Shown here in pieces: positions 28,500-38,851 of a stretch of DNA of 64,000 nucleotides (positions within the stretch are counted from its first letter, which is position 1; the number at the start of each line of letters is the position of its first letter). The notes under the pieces were generated by a model. It did not search any database. It saw only the letters and a program-made list of their open reading frames with translations, and was not told where the DNA came from. The stretch comes from Aliiglaciecola lipolytica (GTDB lineage: Bacteria; Pseudomonadota; Gammaproteobacteria; Enterobacterales; Alteromonadaceae), in the NCBI RefSeq assembly GCF_018860635.1, contig NZ_JAHKPT010000004.1, positions 124,001 through 188,000 on the forward strand, in the 5' to 3' direction. The position numbers and the translations under genes were made by a program.

Positions 28500-31136
28500 A
28501 TGGCAAAATCATTGGTTATTGTCGAGTCGCCAGCTAAGGCGAAAACAATAAATAAATATCTCGGCAAAAATTTTATTGTTAAATCTAGTGTTGGACACGT
28601 TAGAGATTTACCAACAAAGGCATTAGGTCAAGCTCCGGCTAAAAAACCAGCTAAAGAGCTAAAAGAGTGGAGCGAGAAAAAACGCGAAACTTACCTTCGC
28701 GAATTCGAATACCAAAAGCTGGTTGATCGAATGGGAATTGATCCAAAACACGATTGGAAAGCCCATTACGATATTCTCGCGGGCAAAGAAAAAGTAGTAA
28801 ATGAATTAAAAAAGCTGGCTAAAGATGCAGACACCATTTATCTCGCAACGGATTTGGATAGAGAAGGGGAAGCCATTGCATGGCACCTGCAGGAGTTGCT
28901 AGGTAGTGAAGGAAAAACCTATCAACGAGTGGTTTTTAACGAAATTACTAAAAACGCCATTCAAGAGGCTTTTGCCGATCCTGGCCAACTCAATATTGCA
29001 CGAGTAAATGCGCAACAAGCACGTCGTTTCCTAGACCGTGTTGTGGGTTTCATGGTGTCACCACTGCTGTGGAAAAAAGTGGCTCGTGGACTTTCTGCTG
29101 GCCGCGTTCAGTCTGTTGCTGTGCGATTAGTGGTTGAACGTGAGCGCGAGATTAAAGCCTTTGTTCCAGAAGAGTTTTGGGATATTCATGCTGACTTAAA
29201 TGCCAAGCAAACCGATTTGCGTATGTTAGTGTCTAAACACTTAGGTAGTGCTTTTAAACCGATCAATAAATCGCAAGCTGACACCGCTTTAGAGGCATTA
29301 AAAAATGCTTCCTATGAAGTCATTAGCCGCGAATCAAAGCCAACTCAAAGTAAACCGTCTGCTCCCTTTATTACCTCTACTTTGCAACAAGCAGCAAGTA
29401 CTCGTTTAGGCTTTGGTGTTAAGAAAACCATGATGATGGCACAGCGTCTGTATGAAGCTGGGCATATTACCTATATGCGTACGGATTCGACCAATTTAAG
29501 TAAAGACGCAGTGGATGCTTGTCGCGGTTATATTGAAGAATCATTTGGTGCTAACTATCTACCCAATAACCCTATTTCATATGGCAGTAAAGAAGGTGCG
29601 CAAGAGGCTCACGAAGCGATACGTCCTTCCAATGTGATTGTGAAATCTGAGTCATTAACTGAAGTAGAGCGTGATGCTCAACGATTGTACGAATTAATTT
29701 GGCGTCAATTTGTGGCATGTCAAATGGTGCCGGCGAAATACGATGCTAGTACTATCAAGGTGAAGGCCGGTGAGTACGAATTAGTTGCCAAAGGTCGGGT
29801 ATTGAAATTTGATGGTTGGACGCGGGTTCAAACTCAAGTTAAAGGTAAAGGCGATAACGATCTTAATTTACCCGATGTAAAAGAAGGTCAGAAACTTGAT
29901 CTCAAAGCATTGGATCCTAAACAACATTTTACCAAACCAATTGCACGGTTTAATGAAGCGTCATTGGTTAAAGAATTGGAAAAACGAGGAATTGGTCGTC
30001 CATCAACTTACGCCAGTATTATCTCCACTATTCAAGACCGTGGTTACGTTAAACTAGACAACAAACGTTTCTATGCAGAAAAAATGGGAGAGATCGTTAA
30101 CGACCGTTTAGTGGATAATTTCTCTGATTTAATCAGTTTTGATTTCACTGCCAACATGGAGCAACAACTCGATGATGTTGCCAATGGAATTCGTGACTGG
30201 AAAGATGTCTTAAATGAATTTTATGAAGACTTCTATCAACGTTTGCTGAAAGCTGAATTACCGCCTGAAGAAGGTGGTATGCGCCTTAATCAAGCTATTG
30301 AAACCGATGTTGAATGCCATCTTTGCGGTCGCCCTATGAATGTAAGAACTGCATCAACAGGGGTGTTCCTTGGGTGTTCAGGATATAACTTACCACCAAA
30401 AGAGCGCTGCACTGGTACTAAAAATCTGACCCCAGGTGACGAAGTCATTAAAGTGGATGATGAAGATGAACTGGAAACAGAAGTATTAAGATCTAAGCGT
30501 CGATGTGATATTTGCGGTACCGCCATGGATAGTTATTTGGTTGACGAGACCCGCAAGTTACACGTTTGTGGTAATGCACCGACCTGTCCGGGTACTTATG
30601 TTGAAAAAGGGACCTTTAAAATTAAGGGATATGATGGACCTATTATCGAATGTGATAAGTGTGGTTCGAACATGGAACTTAAAAATGGTCGTTTTGGTAA
30701 ATATTTCGGTTGTACAAACGAAGAGTGTAAAAACACCCGTAAATTACTAAGAAATGGTGAAGCTGCTCCACCTAAAGAAGATCCGGTTGATTTGCCTGAA
30801 TTGGAATGTGAAAAATCGGACGCGCATTTTGTGCTTCGTGATGGTGCTGCGGGTATTTTTATGGCAGCCCATAATTTCCCCAAATCTCGTGAAACAAGAG
30901 CGCCGATGGTGCATGAGTTAGCCAGGTTTAGGGATCGCATTTCACCCAAGTTTTATTATTTGGCTGATGCACCTGCAAAAGATCCTGATGGCAATCCAAC
31001 AATGGTTCGATTTAGTCGTAAAACTAAACAACAATATGTAACGTCTGAAAATGCAGAAGGCAAAGCAACTGGTTGGTCAGCTTGGTATCAAGATGGTAAA
31101 TGGGTTGTTGAAGATAAGCGTAAAAAAGGCAAATAG
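28500..31136 (+). CDS. topA: DNA topoisomerase I
   Basis: The 878-residue type IA enzyme relaxes negative supercoils. The Toprim domain starts at once ([18 protein letters not shown]) and includes [14 protein letters not shown]. The active tyrosine is in [13 protein letters not shown]. Three zinc-finger-type pairs follow ([26 protein letters not shown]), then a C-terminal zinc-ribbon-like region ending in basic residues. Length and order match gammaproteobacterial TopA. Confidence 0.98.
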   Translation: MAKSLVIVESPAKAKTINKYLGKNFIVKSSVGHVRDLPTKALGQAPAKKPAKELKEWSEKKRETYLREFEYQKLVDRMGIDPKHDWKAHYDILAGKEKVVNELKKLAKDADTIYLATDLDREGEAIAWHLQELLGSEGKTYQRVVFNEITKNAIQEAFADPGQLNIARVNAQQARRFLDRVVGFMVSPLLWKKVARGLSAGRVQSVAVRLVVEREREIKAFVPEEFWDIHADLNAKQTDLRMLVSKHLGSAFKPINKSQADTALEALKNASYEVISRESKPTQSKPSAPFITSTLQQAASTRLGFGVKKTMMMAQRLYEAGHITYMRTDSTNLSKDAVDACRGYIEESFGANYLPNNPISYGSKEGAQEAHEAIRPSNVIVKSESLTEVERDAQRLYELIWRQFVACQMVPAKYDASTIKVKAGEYELVAKGRVLKFDGWTRVQTQVKGKGDNDLNLPDVKEGQKLDLKALDPKQHFTKPIARFNEASLVKELEKRGIGRPSTYASIISTIQDRGYVKLDNKRFYAEKMGEIVNDRLVDNFSDLISFDFTANMEQQLDDVANGIRDWKDVLNEFYEDFYQRLLKAELPPEEGGMRLNQAIETDVECHLCGRPMNVRTASTGVFLGCSGYNLPPKERCTGTKNLTPGDEVIKVDDEDELETEVLRSKRRCDICGTAMDSYLVDETRKLHVCGNAPTCPGTYVEKGTFKIKGYDGPIIECDKCGSNMELKNGRFGKYFGCTNEECKNTRKLLRNGEAAPPKEDPVDLPELECEKSDAHFVLRDGAAGIFMAAHNFPKSRETRAPMVHELARFRDRISPKFYYLADAPAKDPDGNPTMVRFSRKTKQQYVTSENAEGKATGWSAWYQDGKWVVEDKRKKGK

Positions 31137-31212
31137 CCTTGTTTACAATTTACCTTTAGCGGCAGTGAAAACTGCCGTTTTTATTTCTAGAATATTCAAA
31201 GAGTATTTTATT

Positions 31213-31776
31213 ATGGCACTGTCATTACAAGAACAATTATTGAAAGCCGGTTTAACCGATAAAAACAAAGTTAAGCAAGCTAAAAAAGAAAAACACAAGC
31301 AAGTTAAACAGCAACAAAAACATAAAGTTGTGAATAAAAATGAGTCGCAAATTGCGGCTCAAAAAGCGCTTCGTGAAAAGCAAGAAAAAGACCGAAAACT
31401 GAACCAAGAAGCGAAAGCTTTAGCCGAATCTAAGGCGGTATTGGCGCAGATTAAACAGCTTGTAGAGCTGAATAAGCAACCCAAAGACAACGGTGATATT
31501 CCGTGTAATTTTAGCCATGATAATTTGATCAAACGTCTGTATGTGAATCAACAGACCCGTAATCGAATTAGCCAAGGTAAGCTAGCGATAGTGGTGCTCG
31601 ATGGTGCATACGAAATTGTACCTATGCCAGTTGCAGATAAAATAGCCTTGCGTGACAAAGACGCGGTAGTTTATCGTGCGGATGCTGCAGAGCAAGCCGA
31701 AGCTAAATCTACCAGTACCGCTGAAGAAGACGAATGGTATGCAGACTATGAGATCCCTGATGATTTAGTGTGGTAA
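31213..31776 (+). CDS. DUF2058 family protein (YaiL-like)
   Basis: The 187-residue protein opens with MALSLQEQLLKAGLTDKNKVKQAKKEKHKQ and a highly basic coiled coil. A conserved C-terminal half includes NLIKRLYVNQQTRNRISQGKLAIV and the acidic end DEWYADYEIPDDLVW. This matches the DUF2058 family, often called nucleoprotein/polynucleotide-associated. RNA binding is plausible from the basic coil, but function is not established. ATG 31213 is chosen because the family starts there; longer readings overlap topA. Confidence 0.88.
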   Translation: MALSLQEQLLKAGLTDKNKVKQAKKEKHKQVKQQQKHKVVNKNESQIAAQKALREKQEKDRKLNQEAKALAESKAVLAQIKQLVELNKQPKDNGDIPCNFSHDNLIKRLYVNQQTRNRISQGKLAIVVLDGAYEIVPMPVADKIALRDKDAVVYRADAAEQAEAKSTSTAEEDEWYADYEIPDDLVW

Positions 31777-31830
31777 ACGGCTAATAATTTGCTGAGTTTG
31801 TATTTCAACATTTTGTAGGAGCATGATAAT

Positions 31831-32286
31831 TTGAAAATTTGGGTTGACGCTGATGCGTGTCCGAATGTTATCAAAGACATTTTATTTAAAGCAGCGCAAC
31901 GAACTGGCATTGAAATGACGTTGGTTGCGAATCAATTTATTCGTGTACCAGCAAGTAAAAACATCACTTCTGTGCAAGTCTCTTCAGGATTTGATGTAGC
32001 TGATGATGAGATTGTTGCTCGTTGTGAAGCCGGTGATTTAGTCATTACCAGCGATATTCCTTTAGCGGCAGAAGTGATTGAAAAGGGGTGTAACGCTTTG
32101 AGTCCTCGAGGTGAATTGATGGACAAGGAAAATGTGCGTTCCCGACTAAATATTCGTGACTTTATGGACACCATGCGCGCCAGCGGTGTTAACACTGGCG
32201 GGCCTCCGGCGCTAAATCAAACAGACCGACAAAACTTTGCCAATCACTTAGATCGGATGCTAACGCAATTCCATCGCCCCAATTAA
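31831..32286 (+). CDS. yaiI: YaiI/YqxD family protein (DUF188)
   Basis: The 151-residue protein has the DUF188 opening [17 protein letters not shown], a PIN-like acidic pattern ([24 protein letters not shown]) and GGPPAL near the end. Activity is unproven; the acidic residues suggest a metal-dependent nuclease fold. The TTG start is supported by TAGGAGC 8 bases upstream; the nearby ATG at 31823 runs into a stop immediately. Its 3' end overlaps rhlE (convergent) by 4 bases. Confidence 0.9.
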   Translation: MKIWVDADACPNVIKDILFKAAQRTGIEMTLVANQFIRVPASKNITSVQVSSGFDVADDEIVARCEAGDLVITSDIPLAAEVIEKGCNALSPRGELMDKENVRSRLNIRDFMDTMRASGVNTGGPPALNQTDRQNFANHLDRMLTQFHRPN

Positions 32287-33521
32287 TCTGCTTTGGGTCT
32301 AGCTTGCCTTGCTGGTCTTGGCTTACGAGGTTTTTTAGGTCTAGGTGCTTTTTTAGGCTGAGGGTTGGCAGACGTTTCCGTTAACTTCTCTGTTGGCTCA
32401 AAGCCTTTGACTTCAACTCTATTAATTTTTTCGCCGATTACACGTTCGATATCTTTTAATAACTTCACATCTTCTACAGTAACTAGCGATATGGCATGCC
32501 CAGTGGCACCGGCGCGTCCTGTGCGTCCTATTCTGTGCACATAATCTTCTGCTACGTGGGGTAAATCATAGTTAATTACGAAGGGGAGTTGGTGAATGTC
32601 TAAACCTCTAGCTGCTATATCGGTAGCGACAAGTACTTGGATGGTTGACGATTTAAACTCCGCTAACGCTTTCGTACGAGCGCCCTGACTCTTATTGCCA
32701 TGTATCGCTGATGATATGATGCCTTTAGCAGTTAATTGCTTAGCTAAGCGATTAGCGCCGTGTTTAGTCCTACTAAACACCAATACTTGATCCATATTTT
32801 GATGTTTAATAATGTGAGACAGTAAAGCAGACTTTTTGCTCTTATCAACAGGGTGGATACATTGTTCAACTTTATCCGCCGTTTTATTTGCCGGAGCCAC
32901 TGAAATTTGCACTGGATTATTGACAATGCTCTTAGCCAATTCGCGAATTTGGGTAGAAAAGGTAGCAGAGAATAAAAGGTTTTGGCGTTTTTGTGGCAGC
33001 AATTTTATGACACGTTTAATATCGTGAATGAATCCCATATCGAGCATTCTGTCAGCTTCATCAAGCACCAAAATCTGTAAATTATCGAACTTCACCGCTT
33101 TTTGATTATATAAATCTAATAAACGTCCAGGTGTCGCCACTAAAATATCTACACCCTTACGTAATGCCATCATTTGTGGATTAATACTAACGCCACCAAA
33201 AACAACAGTGTGTCTGACGTTTAAGTTTTTGCTATAGGCCTTAACGTTATCCGCAATTTGAGCGGCCAATTCCCGTGTAGGGGTCAAAACTAACGCGTTT
33301 ACTTGATTCGCTTTAGGACGGGGTTGATGGCTTAATTTTTCTAAAATTGGGAGTACAAAGCCGGCTGTTTTGCCTGTGCCTGTTTGTGCCGCGGCCATGA
33401 CATCTTTATTGTCTAAAATTGCAGGTATGGCTTGTGCTTGAATTGGCGTAGGCTCATTGTAGCCTTTTTCAATAAGGGCATTGGCAATGTTTTGGCCTAA
33501 ACCAAGGGTATTAAAATTCAT
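32283..33521 (-). CDS. rhlE: DEAD-box ATP-dependent RNA helicase RhlE
   Basis: The 412-residue helicase has Q motif [14 protein letters not shown], motif [27 protein letters not shown] and the C-terminal HRIGRTGR. The tail is Lys/Pro/Arg-rich ([16 protein letters not shown]) as in RhlE. It acts in ribosome assembly and mRNA decay and can associate with RNase E in some bacteria. It stands alone between yaiI and the aminotransferase. Confidence 0.92.
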   Translation of the reverse strand: MNFNTLGLGQNIANALIEKGYNEPTPIQAQAIPAILDNKDVMAAAQTGTGKTAGFVLPILEKLSHQPRPKANQVNALVLTPTRELAAQIADNVKAYSKNLNVRHTVVFGGVSINPQMMALRKGVDILVATPGRLLDLYNQKAVKFDNLQILVLDEADRMLDMGFIHDIKRVIKLLPQKRQNLLFSATFSTQIRELAKSIVNNPVQISVAPANKTADKVEQCIHPVDKSKKSALLSHIIKHQNMDQVLVFSRTKHGANRLAKQLTAKGIISSAIHGNKSQGARTKALAEFKSSTIQVLVATDIAARGLDIHQLPFVINYDLPHVAEDYVHRIGRTGRAGATGHAISLVTVEDVKLLKDIERVIGEKINRVEVKGFEPTEKLTETSANPQPKKAPRPKKPRKPRPARQARPKAD

Positions 33522-33696
33522 TAAAGTTTCTCTATTAAGTAAAATACAGGTGATATGTTCATTGCTTAATATCTAAGTATTAAACGCAAGAAAATACAAA
33601 TAATTTGAGCCGAAGTGCTATTTGCTAATTAAATGACAACACGTTGGCTAACAAGATAAGAAATGCGCTCAGTGAAGAGCGCATTTTGAAGAGTGT

Positions 33697-34887
33697 TTAT
33701 AAAACATCTACCAAAGCGGTAGCTAACGCATCGACATTTTTTAAGCTTATACCAGCTACGTTGACTCGACTTGAATCAACAAAGTATACACTATGCTTGT
33801 CTCTGATTGCTTTAACTTGTTCAGGACTGATACATAAATAAGAAAACATACCTTTTTGCTGAGTCACAAAACTAAAGTCTTTGGTTGCGCCTTTTTCGGC
33901 TAATTTAGTGACTAATAGTTGACGTAAGGACTGCATGCGAACACGCATATCTTCCACTTCAGACTGCCACTCGGTTTTTAGAATAGGATCATTTAGCACT
34001 ATATCTACTAACGCACCGCCGTATGAAGGAGGCATTGAATAAATCGCTCTAGCGATTGATTGAATTTGAGTTTGCATGCTTTGTCTAACCGCATTACTGT
34101 TAGTCACAGCCACTGCAAGACCAACACGCTCACGATACAAACCAAAGTTTTTAGAACAAGACGCTGCAATAATTACTTCTGGCAAGTTTTCAGTTAATAA
34201 ACGCACACCGTAGGCATCAGCTTCTAGTCCGTCGCCAAAACCTTGGTAAGCCACATCAATAAAAGGCACAAAACCTTGTTGTTGGGCTAATTCTAACACT
34301 GATTGCCATTGATCTTTGCTTAAGTCTGCGCCCGTTGGGTTATGGCAGCAACCGTGCAATAACACTACGTCGCCTTTTTTAACTTGCTTAAGACAATCTG
34401 CCATTTCATCAAATTTAATGCTTGCAGTTGCTTTATCGAAATACGGATAGGTTTCGATTTTTAATCCAGCACTACCGATTAGGGGGATGTGATTGGCCCA
34501 AGTTGGGTCACTTACCCAAACGGTTGTTTCTGAGTTACAACGTTTAATTAATTCCGAAAGAACTCTCAATGCGCCACATCCGCCTGGAGCTTGCACAGCA
34601 GCAACACGATCTTCAATTAGGGCAGGGTGACCTTTACCTAAAAGTAGTTGCAACATACCGTTAATGTAACCTTGAACACCTTGTGGAGTGATATAAGTTT
34701 TGGTTGTCTCTTGTGCTAATAGAATTTTTTGAGCTTTCGCAATAGAACTGAGAATTGGAGTATTACCGTTTTCATCTTTATATACACCTACACCTAAATC
34801 TATCTTGTTAGGATTCGGATCTTCACGATATGCAGCAGATAAACCTAGAATAGGATCAGCGGGTAATTTTGGTAACACTTCTAACAC
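33697..34887 (-). CDS. Aromatic-amino-acid/aspartate aminotransferase (class I)
   Basis: The 396-residue PLP transaminase of subgroup I-alpha opens with DPILGLSAAYREDPNPNKIDLGVGVYKDE. It has the Tyr/Asn substrate region CCHNPTGAD and the PLP lysine in SCSKNFGLYRERVG. It could be TyrB or AspC; the sequence alone does not settle whether phenylalanine/tyrosine or aspartate is preferred. It is followed by a weak T-rich region and has its own upstream gap of about 80 bases before the NRDE gene. Confidence 0.9.
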   Translation of the reverse strand: MLEVLPKLPADPILGLSAAYREDPNPNKIDLGVGVYKDENGNTPILSSIAKAQKILLAQETTKTYITPQGVQGYINGMLQLLLGKGHPALIEDRVAAVQAPGGCGALRVLSELIKRCNSETTVWVSDPTWANHIPLIGSAGLKIETYPYFDKATASIKFDEMADCLKQVKKGDVVLLHGCCHNPTGADLSKDQWQSVLELAQQQGFVPFIDVAYQGFGDGLEADAYGVRLLTENLPEVIIAASCSKNFGLYRERVGLAVAVTNSNAVRQSMQTQIQSIARAIYSMPPSYGGALVDIVLNDPILKTEWQSEVEDMRVRMQSLRQLLVTKLAEKGATKDFSFVTQQKGMFSYLCISPEQVKAIRDKHSVYFVDSSRVNVAGISLKNVDALATALVDVL

Positions 34888-34969
34888 AGCAATTCCTCAA
34901 TAAATAACAGGCAAAAAAAGAAGCCGCTATTATGCCAGTAATTAGAGAGATTTCGAGTAATATATGAGC

Positions 34970-35737
34970 TTATTGAATGTAAAAGTTAAACTCACGTTGT
35001 TTGCGGTTAATACCTTGAGGGTCAAATGTATGCTCTAACCAAGTTACATGCTTGTTTTTATTCACTAATAACAAGGTTGAAGAGCGAGTTCCATAATCCT
35101 GAGATTGAATAAAAATTGACGATAATTTTCGCTCCCAATCTATAGGAACGCCAGTTTTAGGCAACATTTCATCTTTTGCTTGGGTTTGATCAAGCAGTAT
35201 TTCAAATAATTTGTCCGTATCTAACGATACAGCTTGTTGGCAATGCTCGCGCAGTTTAGTGACACCTTGATTTATTTTAGGCCAAGGACTGTTCAAGTCA
35301 GCGTTTGACAGACCATATACACCCGGCCCCAATTTACTGACGTTATCGGTATGATTGTTGTAAACAGATAGGTCATTCCATTCGCCAAACATCAAATTGT
35401 AGCCATTATATTGTTGTTTGCTGTCACGCAATTTAGTCAAATAATCCTGTTGAGAATCTTGGTTAATCAAAAATTCACTAACCAAGTGGCCTCTTGAAAT
35501 CGCATTGTTCAGAATTTTTTGCGGATCTCTGACATTGGTTAATGCGCAAAGTCGACCATTTTTATTCATCCCCATCCATGTACCACCTGCTTCTAAATCT
35601 CGACCCGCGAGCAAACTCGGATGATCCTGCCAAAAATCAGATTGTACAGTGGGCCGTTGATGAAATTCATCACGGTTAGCCGCTATAATTAACGGGTACT
35701 CTGGGTGTTGCTCAACTGCGATGAAAAGAATACACAT
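34970..35737 (-). CDS. NRDE family protein (TANGO2-like)
   Basis: The 255-residue protein begins MCILFIAVEQHPEYPLIIAANRDEFHQRPT, the NRDE signature, with the N-terminal Cys typical of Ntn-hydrolase-like folds. GGTWMGMNKNGRLCALTNVRDP and YGLSNADLNSPWPK are family motifs. TANGO2 homologues are linked to heme or lipid handling; the bacterial role is unknown. It follows the FHA gene by 3 bases and is the last gene of a protease-FHA-NRDE operon. Confidence 0.9.
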   Translation of the reverse strand: MCILFIAVEQHPEYPLIIAANRDEFHQRPTVQSDFWQDHPSLLAGRDLEAGGTWMGMNKNGRLCALTNVRDPQKILNNAISRGHLVSEFLINQDSQQDYLTKLRDSKQQYNGYNLMFGEWNDLSVYNNHTDNVSKLGPGVYGLSNADLNSPWPKINQGVTKLREHCQQAVSLDTDKLFEILLDQTQAKDEMLPKTGVPIDWERKLSSIFIQSQDYGTRSSTLLLVNKNKHVTWLEHTFDPQGINRKQREFNFYIQ

Positions 35738-35740
35738 TGC

Positions 35741-36706
35741 TTACTCTTTTCCCTTTTCAACTTCTTGTTTCAATCCTTCAATTAGTTTGTCGGACCGCTC
35801 AACAAACTTCTCGGTGGTTTCTGGTGCTGTAATCCTGAAAATTGGAGACAGAACTTGCGAAGTGTATCGGGGCGCTGCGACGAAGTTTTGGGTATTGAAC
35901 AAATGCGGAGCCAACACGTACATTGCCAGTAAAGCTGTACCAGTAATGCTGATGCTATTTCGCATTCTCTTCGACTGGTGGAAGGCAATAAATAACGTAA
36001 ACCACAGAAACGCAAAGAATAGCGCACCTTTTATCAATAAAATAAACCAGTAAATAAACTGCACCGAACTTAAATTAAACTGCAAGATGGCTTGCAAATA
36101 ACTGAGTAGTTCATGACTAATTAAAAACAGCCAAAGTAAATTAAATTGGCTCACAATATGGGCGTCTTTCTTCGCTAAAATTGATAGCAATGCAAAGGAA
36201 AAAGGCCATATACAGGCTGCAGCAGCGGCGCTTAAACTCACTTTCACTACCTGTGAAACATTAACCTCAACGATGCTGTTGAAATAGAAATTAGCAGACA
36301 CAAGCGCAATGAACACAATGGCTAAACCTGCGCATAATCTGCGCATGGATAACCATTCCATTTTTTCTTCTAATTTACTTAGAACAATGGCCGGCGAAAC
36401 TTTTTGCGTATTTTTAAAGATGCGCAAACGAGAACGACCTATGGTGACTATGTCATCAAAGCCAATTAATGCATTAGCACCTGGAGAACCGTTAATTTTC
36501 ACACCATTTAATGAATCAACATCAGTTAACACCAGAGCTTCGGTATCATCCTCTGCTTGAATAAGGATATGTTCTGGACACACGTAAGGGTCGTCAATGC
36601 GGACATCATTATCGTATGCTCTGCCAATCGAAATTTTCTCTTTTTCAAAAGTTTGATAACTTAACACCTTGCCGTTTTTCGACAGTACTTCAACAACTAT
36701 TGCCAT
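35741..36706 (-). CDS. FHA-domain integral membrane protein
   Basis: The 321-residue protein begins with a forkhead-associated domain (about 1-100: ISIGRAYDNDVRIDDP, a conserved His in PEHILI, SLNGVKING and IGRSRLRIF). At least five hydrophobic helices follow (around 125-145, 155-175, 190-210, 215-240 and 255-275) and a cytoplasmic or periplasmic tail. FHA domains bind phosphothreonine, so it probably receives a Ser/Thr-kinase signal. Its start overlaps the serine protease gene by 10 bases. The membrane part has no family I can name. Confidence 0.8.
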   Translation of the reverse strand: MAIVVEVLSKNGKVLSYQTFEKEKISIGRAYDNDVRIDDPYVCPEHILIQAEDDTEALVLTDVDSLNGVKINGSPGANALIGFDDIVTIGRSRLRIFKNTQKVSPAIVLSKLEEKMEWLSMRRLCAGLAIVFIALVSANFYFNSIVEVNVSQVVKVSLSAAAAACIWPFSFALLSILAKKDAHIVSQFNLLWLFLISHELLSYLQAILQFNLSSVQFIYWFILLIKGALFFAFLWFTLFIAFHQSKRMRNSISITGTALLAMYVLAPHLFNTQNFVAAPRYTSQVLSPIFRITAPETTEKFVERSDKLIEGLKQEVEKGKE

Positions 36707-37962
36707 GACATGGAATCCATAAATTGGTTAGAAAATTGTTTCATTGAATCTGCACTCACCCCTGCTAGGGTAAAGTGACTGATTAAACTTCCATCTGAGT
36801 AGTCATTGCTGGCGGAGATAAATAAAACATCATATAAATCGTCAAAATCTTTATAAGCTCGAGCACACAAAATACTTTTCTGAGAAACTTGGTGTTGATT
36901 TGACACTATATCTTGCTGACAACGATAGTTGGTCACATCATTTTTACCAGCCTGATTTCCTGGTCGCGTAAAGGCAATTTTTTGGGTTAAAAAATTATGA
37001 AATTGAAAGGTGTTGAGTTGTTCACTAGTGAGCCATTCAAACTCTATTTCGATTTCTCCGGTTTGTAATCTACCGTTTAAGAATATCGCTTCTCCGATTC
37101 GGCACCGACTTGAAACCGATAAAAACTTAACATCTTTTTCACTGGCGTTTGAACCACCCCAACAGGATATGAAGTCTGAGATTTTTTCGGGGACACTCGC
37201 TTTGCCTAGAGGCGAGTGAGACCAAGGTGTCGACAATATTTCAGCTATCATCTTCCCTTGGTTTTTTTGTAGTTGTTTTTGAATATGTGATTTGTAATCT
37301 TCGACGTCTATTTGTTCTTGTGAGTTAAATAATGCTTTCACTTTTGGTAACGGAATTAAAAATCCTATTTGATTGCCCGCTGTAGCAACATTGACGCCAA
37401 CGATTTGACCGAGCCCATTTACCGCTGGCCCGCCACTCATTCCTGGATTGATTGAACCGGTAAAGTGAATACGTTGATAAAAACTATTCTTTTTTAAACC
37501 ATTGTAGGTACCTGGAACCACTATCATGCCTAAATCGTGGGGGTTACCCAATGAATATATATTTGAACCTTGTAGAGGTAGGTCTTGAGCTAACTTAAAC
37601 GGCAAACCACTTGTTTGTTCAGGGGCGATTTGCAGCAACGACAAGTCATTGATTACATCGAAATTTTTAAGTTTCAAACTGCCAGTATTGCCATTTGAAT
37701 CTAAATATTGAATTCGATATTTATCGGGGAAATAAACAAAATCAGAAATGACATGATAGTTTGAAATAATATCGCCTTCCTCGCTGACTCTAAATCCAGA
37801 ACCGATGGACGATTTATTACCAGACTCCTTATCAATCATCTGAATTTGATAGAGTGAATTGCGGTATTGGCTAAACAGGTTTTGAGCCGTTTGCTGACTA
37901 AAAGTATGTTGGCTATATAACAAGGATATAAAAATAATAATTCTTAGCACTAAAAATCCCAT
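36697..37962 (-). CDS. Secreted trypsin-like serine protease (S1C-type)
   Basis: The 421-residue protein has a signal peptide (about 1-23) and a trypsin-like domain with His70 (ISNYHVI), Asp106 (NDLSLLQI) and Ser176 (NPGMSGGPAV), all properly spaced. It has no PDZ domain, unlike DegP. The C-terminal ~200 residues form an unassigned domain with several cysteines (for example ISCWGG, SSRCRIG), suggesting disulfides in the periplasm. It is co-transcribed with the overlapping FHA membrane protein, which may regulate or anchor it. Confidence 0.83.
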   Translation of the reverse strand: MGFLVLRIIIFISLLYSQHTFSQQTAQNLFSQYRNSLYQIQMIDKESGNKSSIGSGFRVSEEGDIISNYHVISDFVYFPDKYRIQYLDSNGNTGSLKLKNFDVINDLSLLQIAPEQTSGLPFKLAQDLPLQGSNIYSLGNPHDLGMIVVPGTYNGLKKNSFYQRIHFTGSINPGMSGGPAVNGLGQIVGVNVATAGNQIGFLIPLPKVKALFNSQEQIDVEDYKSHIQKQLQKNQGKMIAEILSTPWSHSPLGKASVPEKISDFISCWGGSNASEKDVKFLSVSSRCRIGEAIFLNGRLQTGEIEIEFEWLTSEQLNTFQFHNFLTQKIAFTRPGNQAGKNDVTNYRCQQDIVSNQHQVSQKSILCARAYKDFDDLYDVLFISASNDYSDGSLISHFTLAGVSADSMKQFSNQFMDSMSWQ

Positions 37963-38175
37963 TAAAATACTGATGATGGAAACAAGGAATTGTTTGGATC
38001 CCGATTAAAAATTGCTGCAATGATTAATCTCGGGTGTTTGTTCTTGCTAAAATAAACGGAGTTACTATTCTCCCTCACTTACTTTACTTGACCCTGTAGG
38101 TCGCAAAAAGTTGCGCACTAGCATTTATTAAAGAGGTCAAAGTGGGGTAACAACTTTATTCCTTTGGTTTGAGTG

Positions 38176-38181
38176 TATAAT
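38176..38181 (+). promoter_or_regulatory. Probable -10 element for the acyltransferase operon
   Basis: A perfect TATAAT lies 44 bases before the acyltransferase start. The -35 is weak: ACTTTA at 38153-38158 has 17-base spacing. If transcription starts about 7 bases downstream, the leader ORF would have almost no 5' UTR, which weakens this call or the leader call. Confidence 0.35.
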
Positions 38182-38189
38182 AGGAGAAT

Positions 38190-38240
38190 ATGAACGCAAT
38201 TAATATTCTAAATAATTTTATTACATGCCTAAAACATTAA
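38190..38240 (+). CDS. 16-residue leader ORF overlapping the acyltransferase start
   Basis: ATG at 38190 is 7 bases behind TAGGAG and reads MNAINILNNFITCLKH before TAA at 38238. It ends 13 bases past the acyltransferase ATG, which lacks a ribosome site of its own. A TATAAT box ends at 38181 just before it. It could couple or attenuate translation of the acyltransferase. Only the sequence arrangement supports it. Confidence 0.35.
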   Translation: MNAINILNNFITCLKH

Positions 38241-38851
38241 AAAAGCTAAAATTATCTGCAAATCTTCCTCGCTTAGGTAATCGATTCAGTCAATATTTAG
38301 GGGATACCGTCTTGCATGTTTTGGGGTGGAAATTTGAAGGTGAATTTCCTGCCTATAGTAAAATGGTCATTGCCGTAGCGCCTCATACCTCTAATTGGGA
38401 CTTCGTAATTGGCATGGCCGCTGTTTTTGCGTTAAAGCTTAAAATCACCTTTTTTGGTAAACATAGTATTTTTATTCCACCGTTTAAATCGTTGTTAATC
38501 CGTTGGGGAGGGATTCCAATAGAACGTTCACAATCCCATGGGGTAGTGAATCAAATGATTGATAAAATTAAACAAAAAGATAAAATGCTGTTAGCGGTTG
38601 CCCCTGAAGGCACCCGCAGTAAAATTTATCCTTGGAAAAGTGGTTTTTTACATATTGCTAAACAAGCGAATATTCCGGTGTTTTTAATTGGCTTAGATTA
38701 TCGTCATAAATCCATCGTTTTAGGACCGGTTTTTCATCCTAAAGAAGATAACTCTTTAGAAATGCAAAAAGTTTATGGGTTTTATGCTAAAGTGCACGCA
38801 AAATTTCCTTCCCAGGTAGCCTTTCCCGCGGAGAGTTCGATTGAAAAATAA
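38225..38851 (+). CDS. Lysophospholipid-type acyltransferase (PlsC-like)
   Basis: The 208-residue glycerolipid acyltransferase has catalytic HTSNWD (about residues 54-59), a later GIPIERS and the VAPEGTRSK substrate motif. It transfers acyl chains to a lysophospholipid or related polar lipid at the inner membrane. No strong transmembrane segment is seen at the N terminus. The ATG has no ribosome site, whereas a short ORF with a good site overlaps it. Its end overlaps the next gene by 11 bases. Confidence 0.88.
   Translation: MPKTLKKLKLSANLPRLGNRFSQYLGDTVLHVLGWKFEGEFPAYSKMVIAVAPHTSNWDFVIGMAAVFALKLKITFFGKHSIFIPPFKSLLIRWGGIPIERSQSHGVVNQMIDKIKQKDKMLLAVAPEGTRSKIYPWKSGFLHIAKQANIPVFLIGLDYRHKSIVLGPVFHPKEDNSLEMQKVYGFYAKVHAKFPSQVAFPAESSIEK

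Noticed and set aside
28489-28502. Possible ArgR half-site near astB/topA
   Set aside because: TGAATAATTTATGG departs from the ARG box in its last positions and lies at topA, over 300 bases from the astB start.
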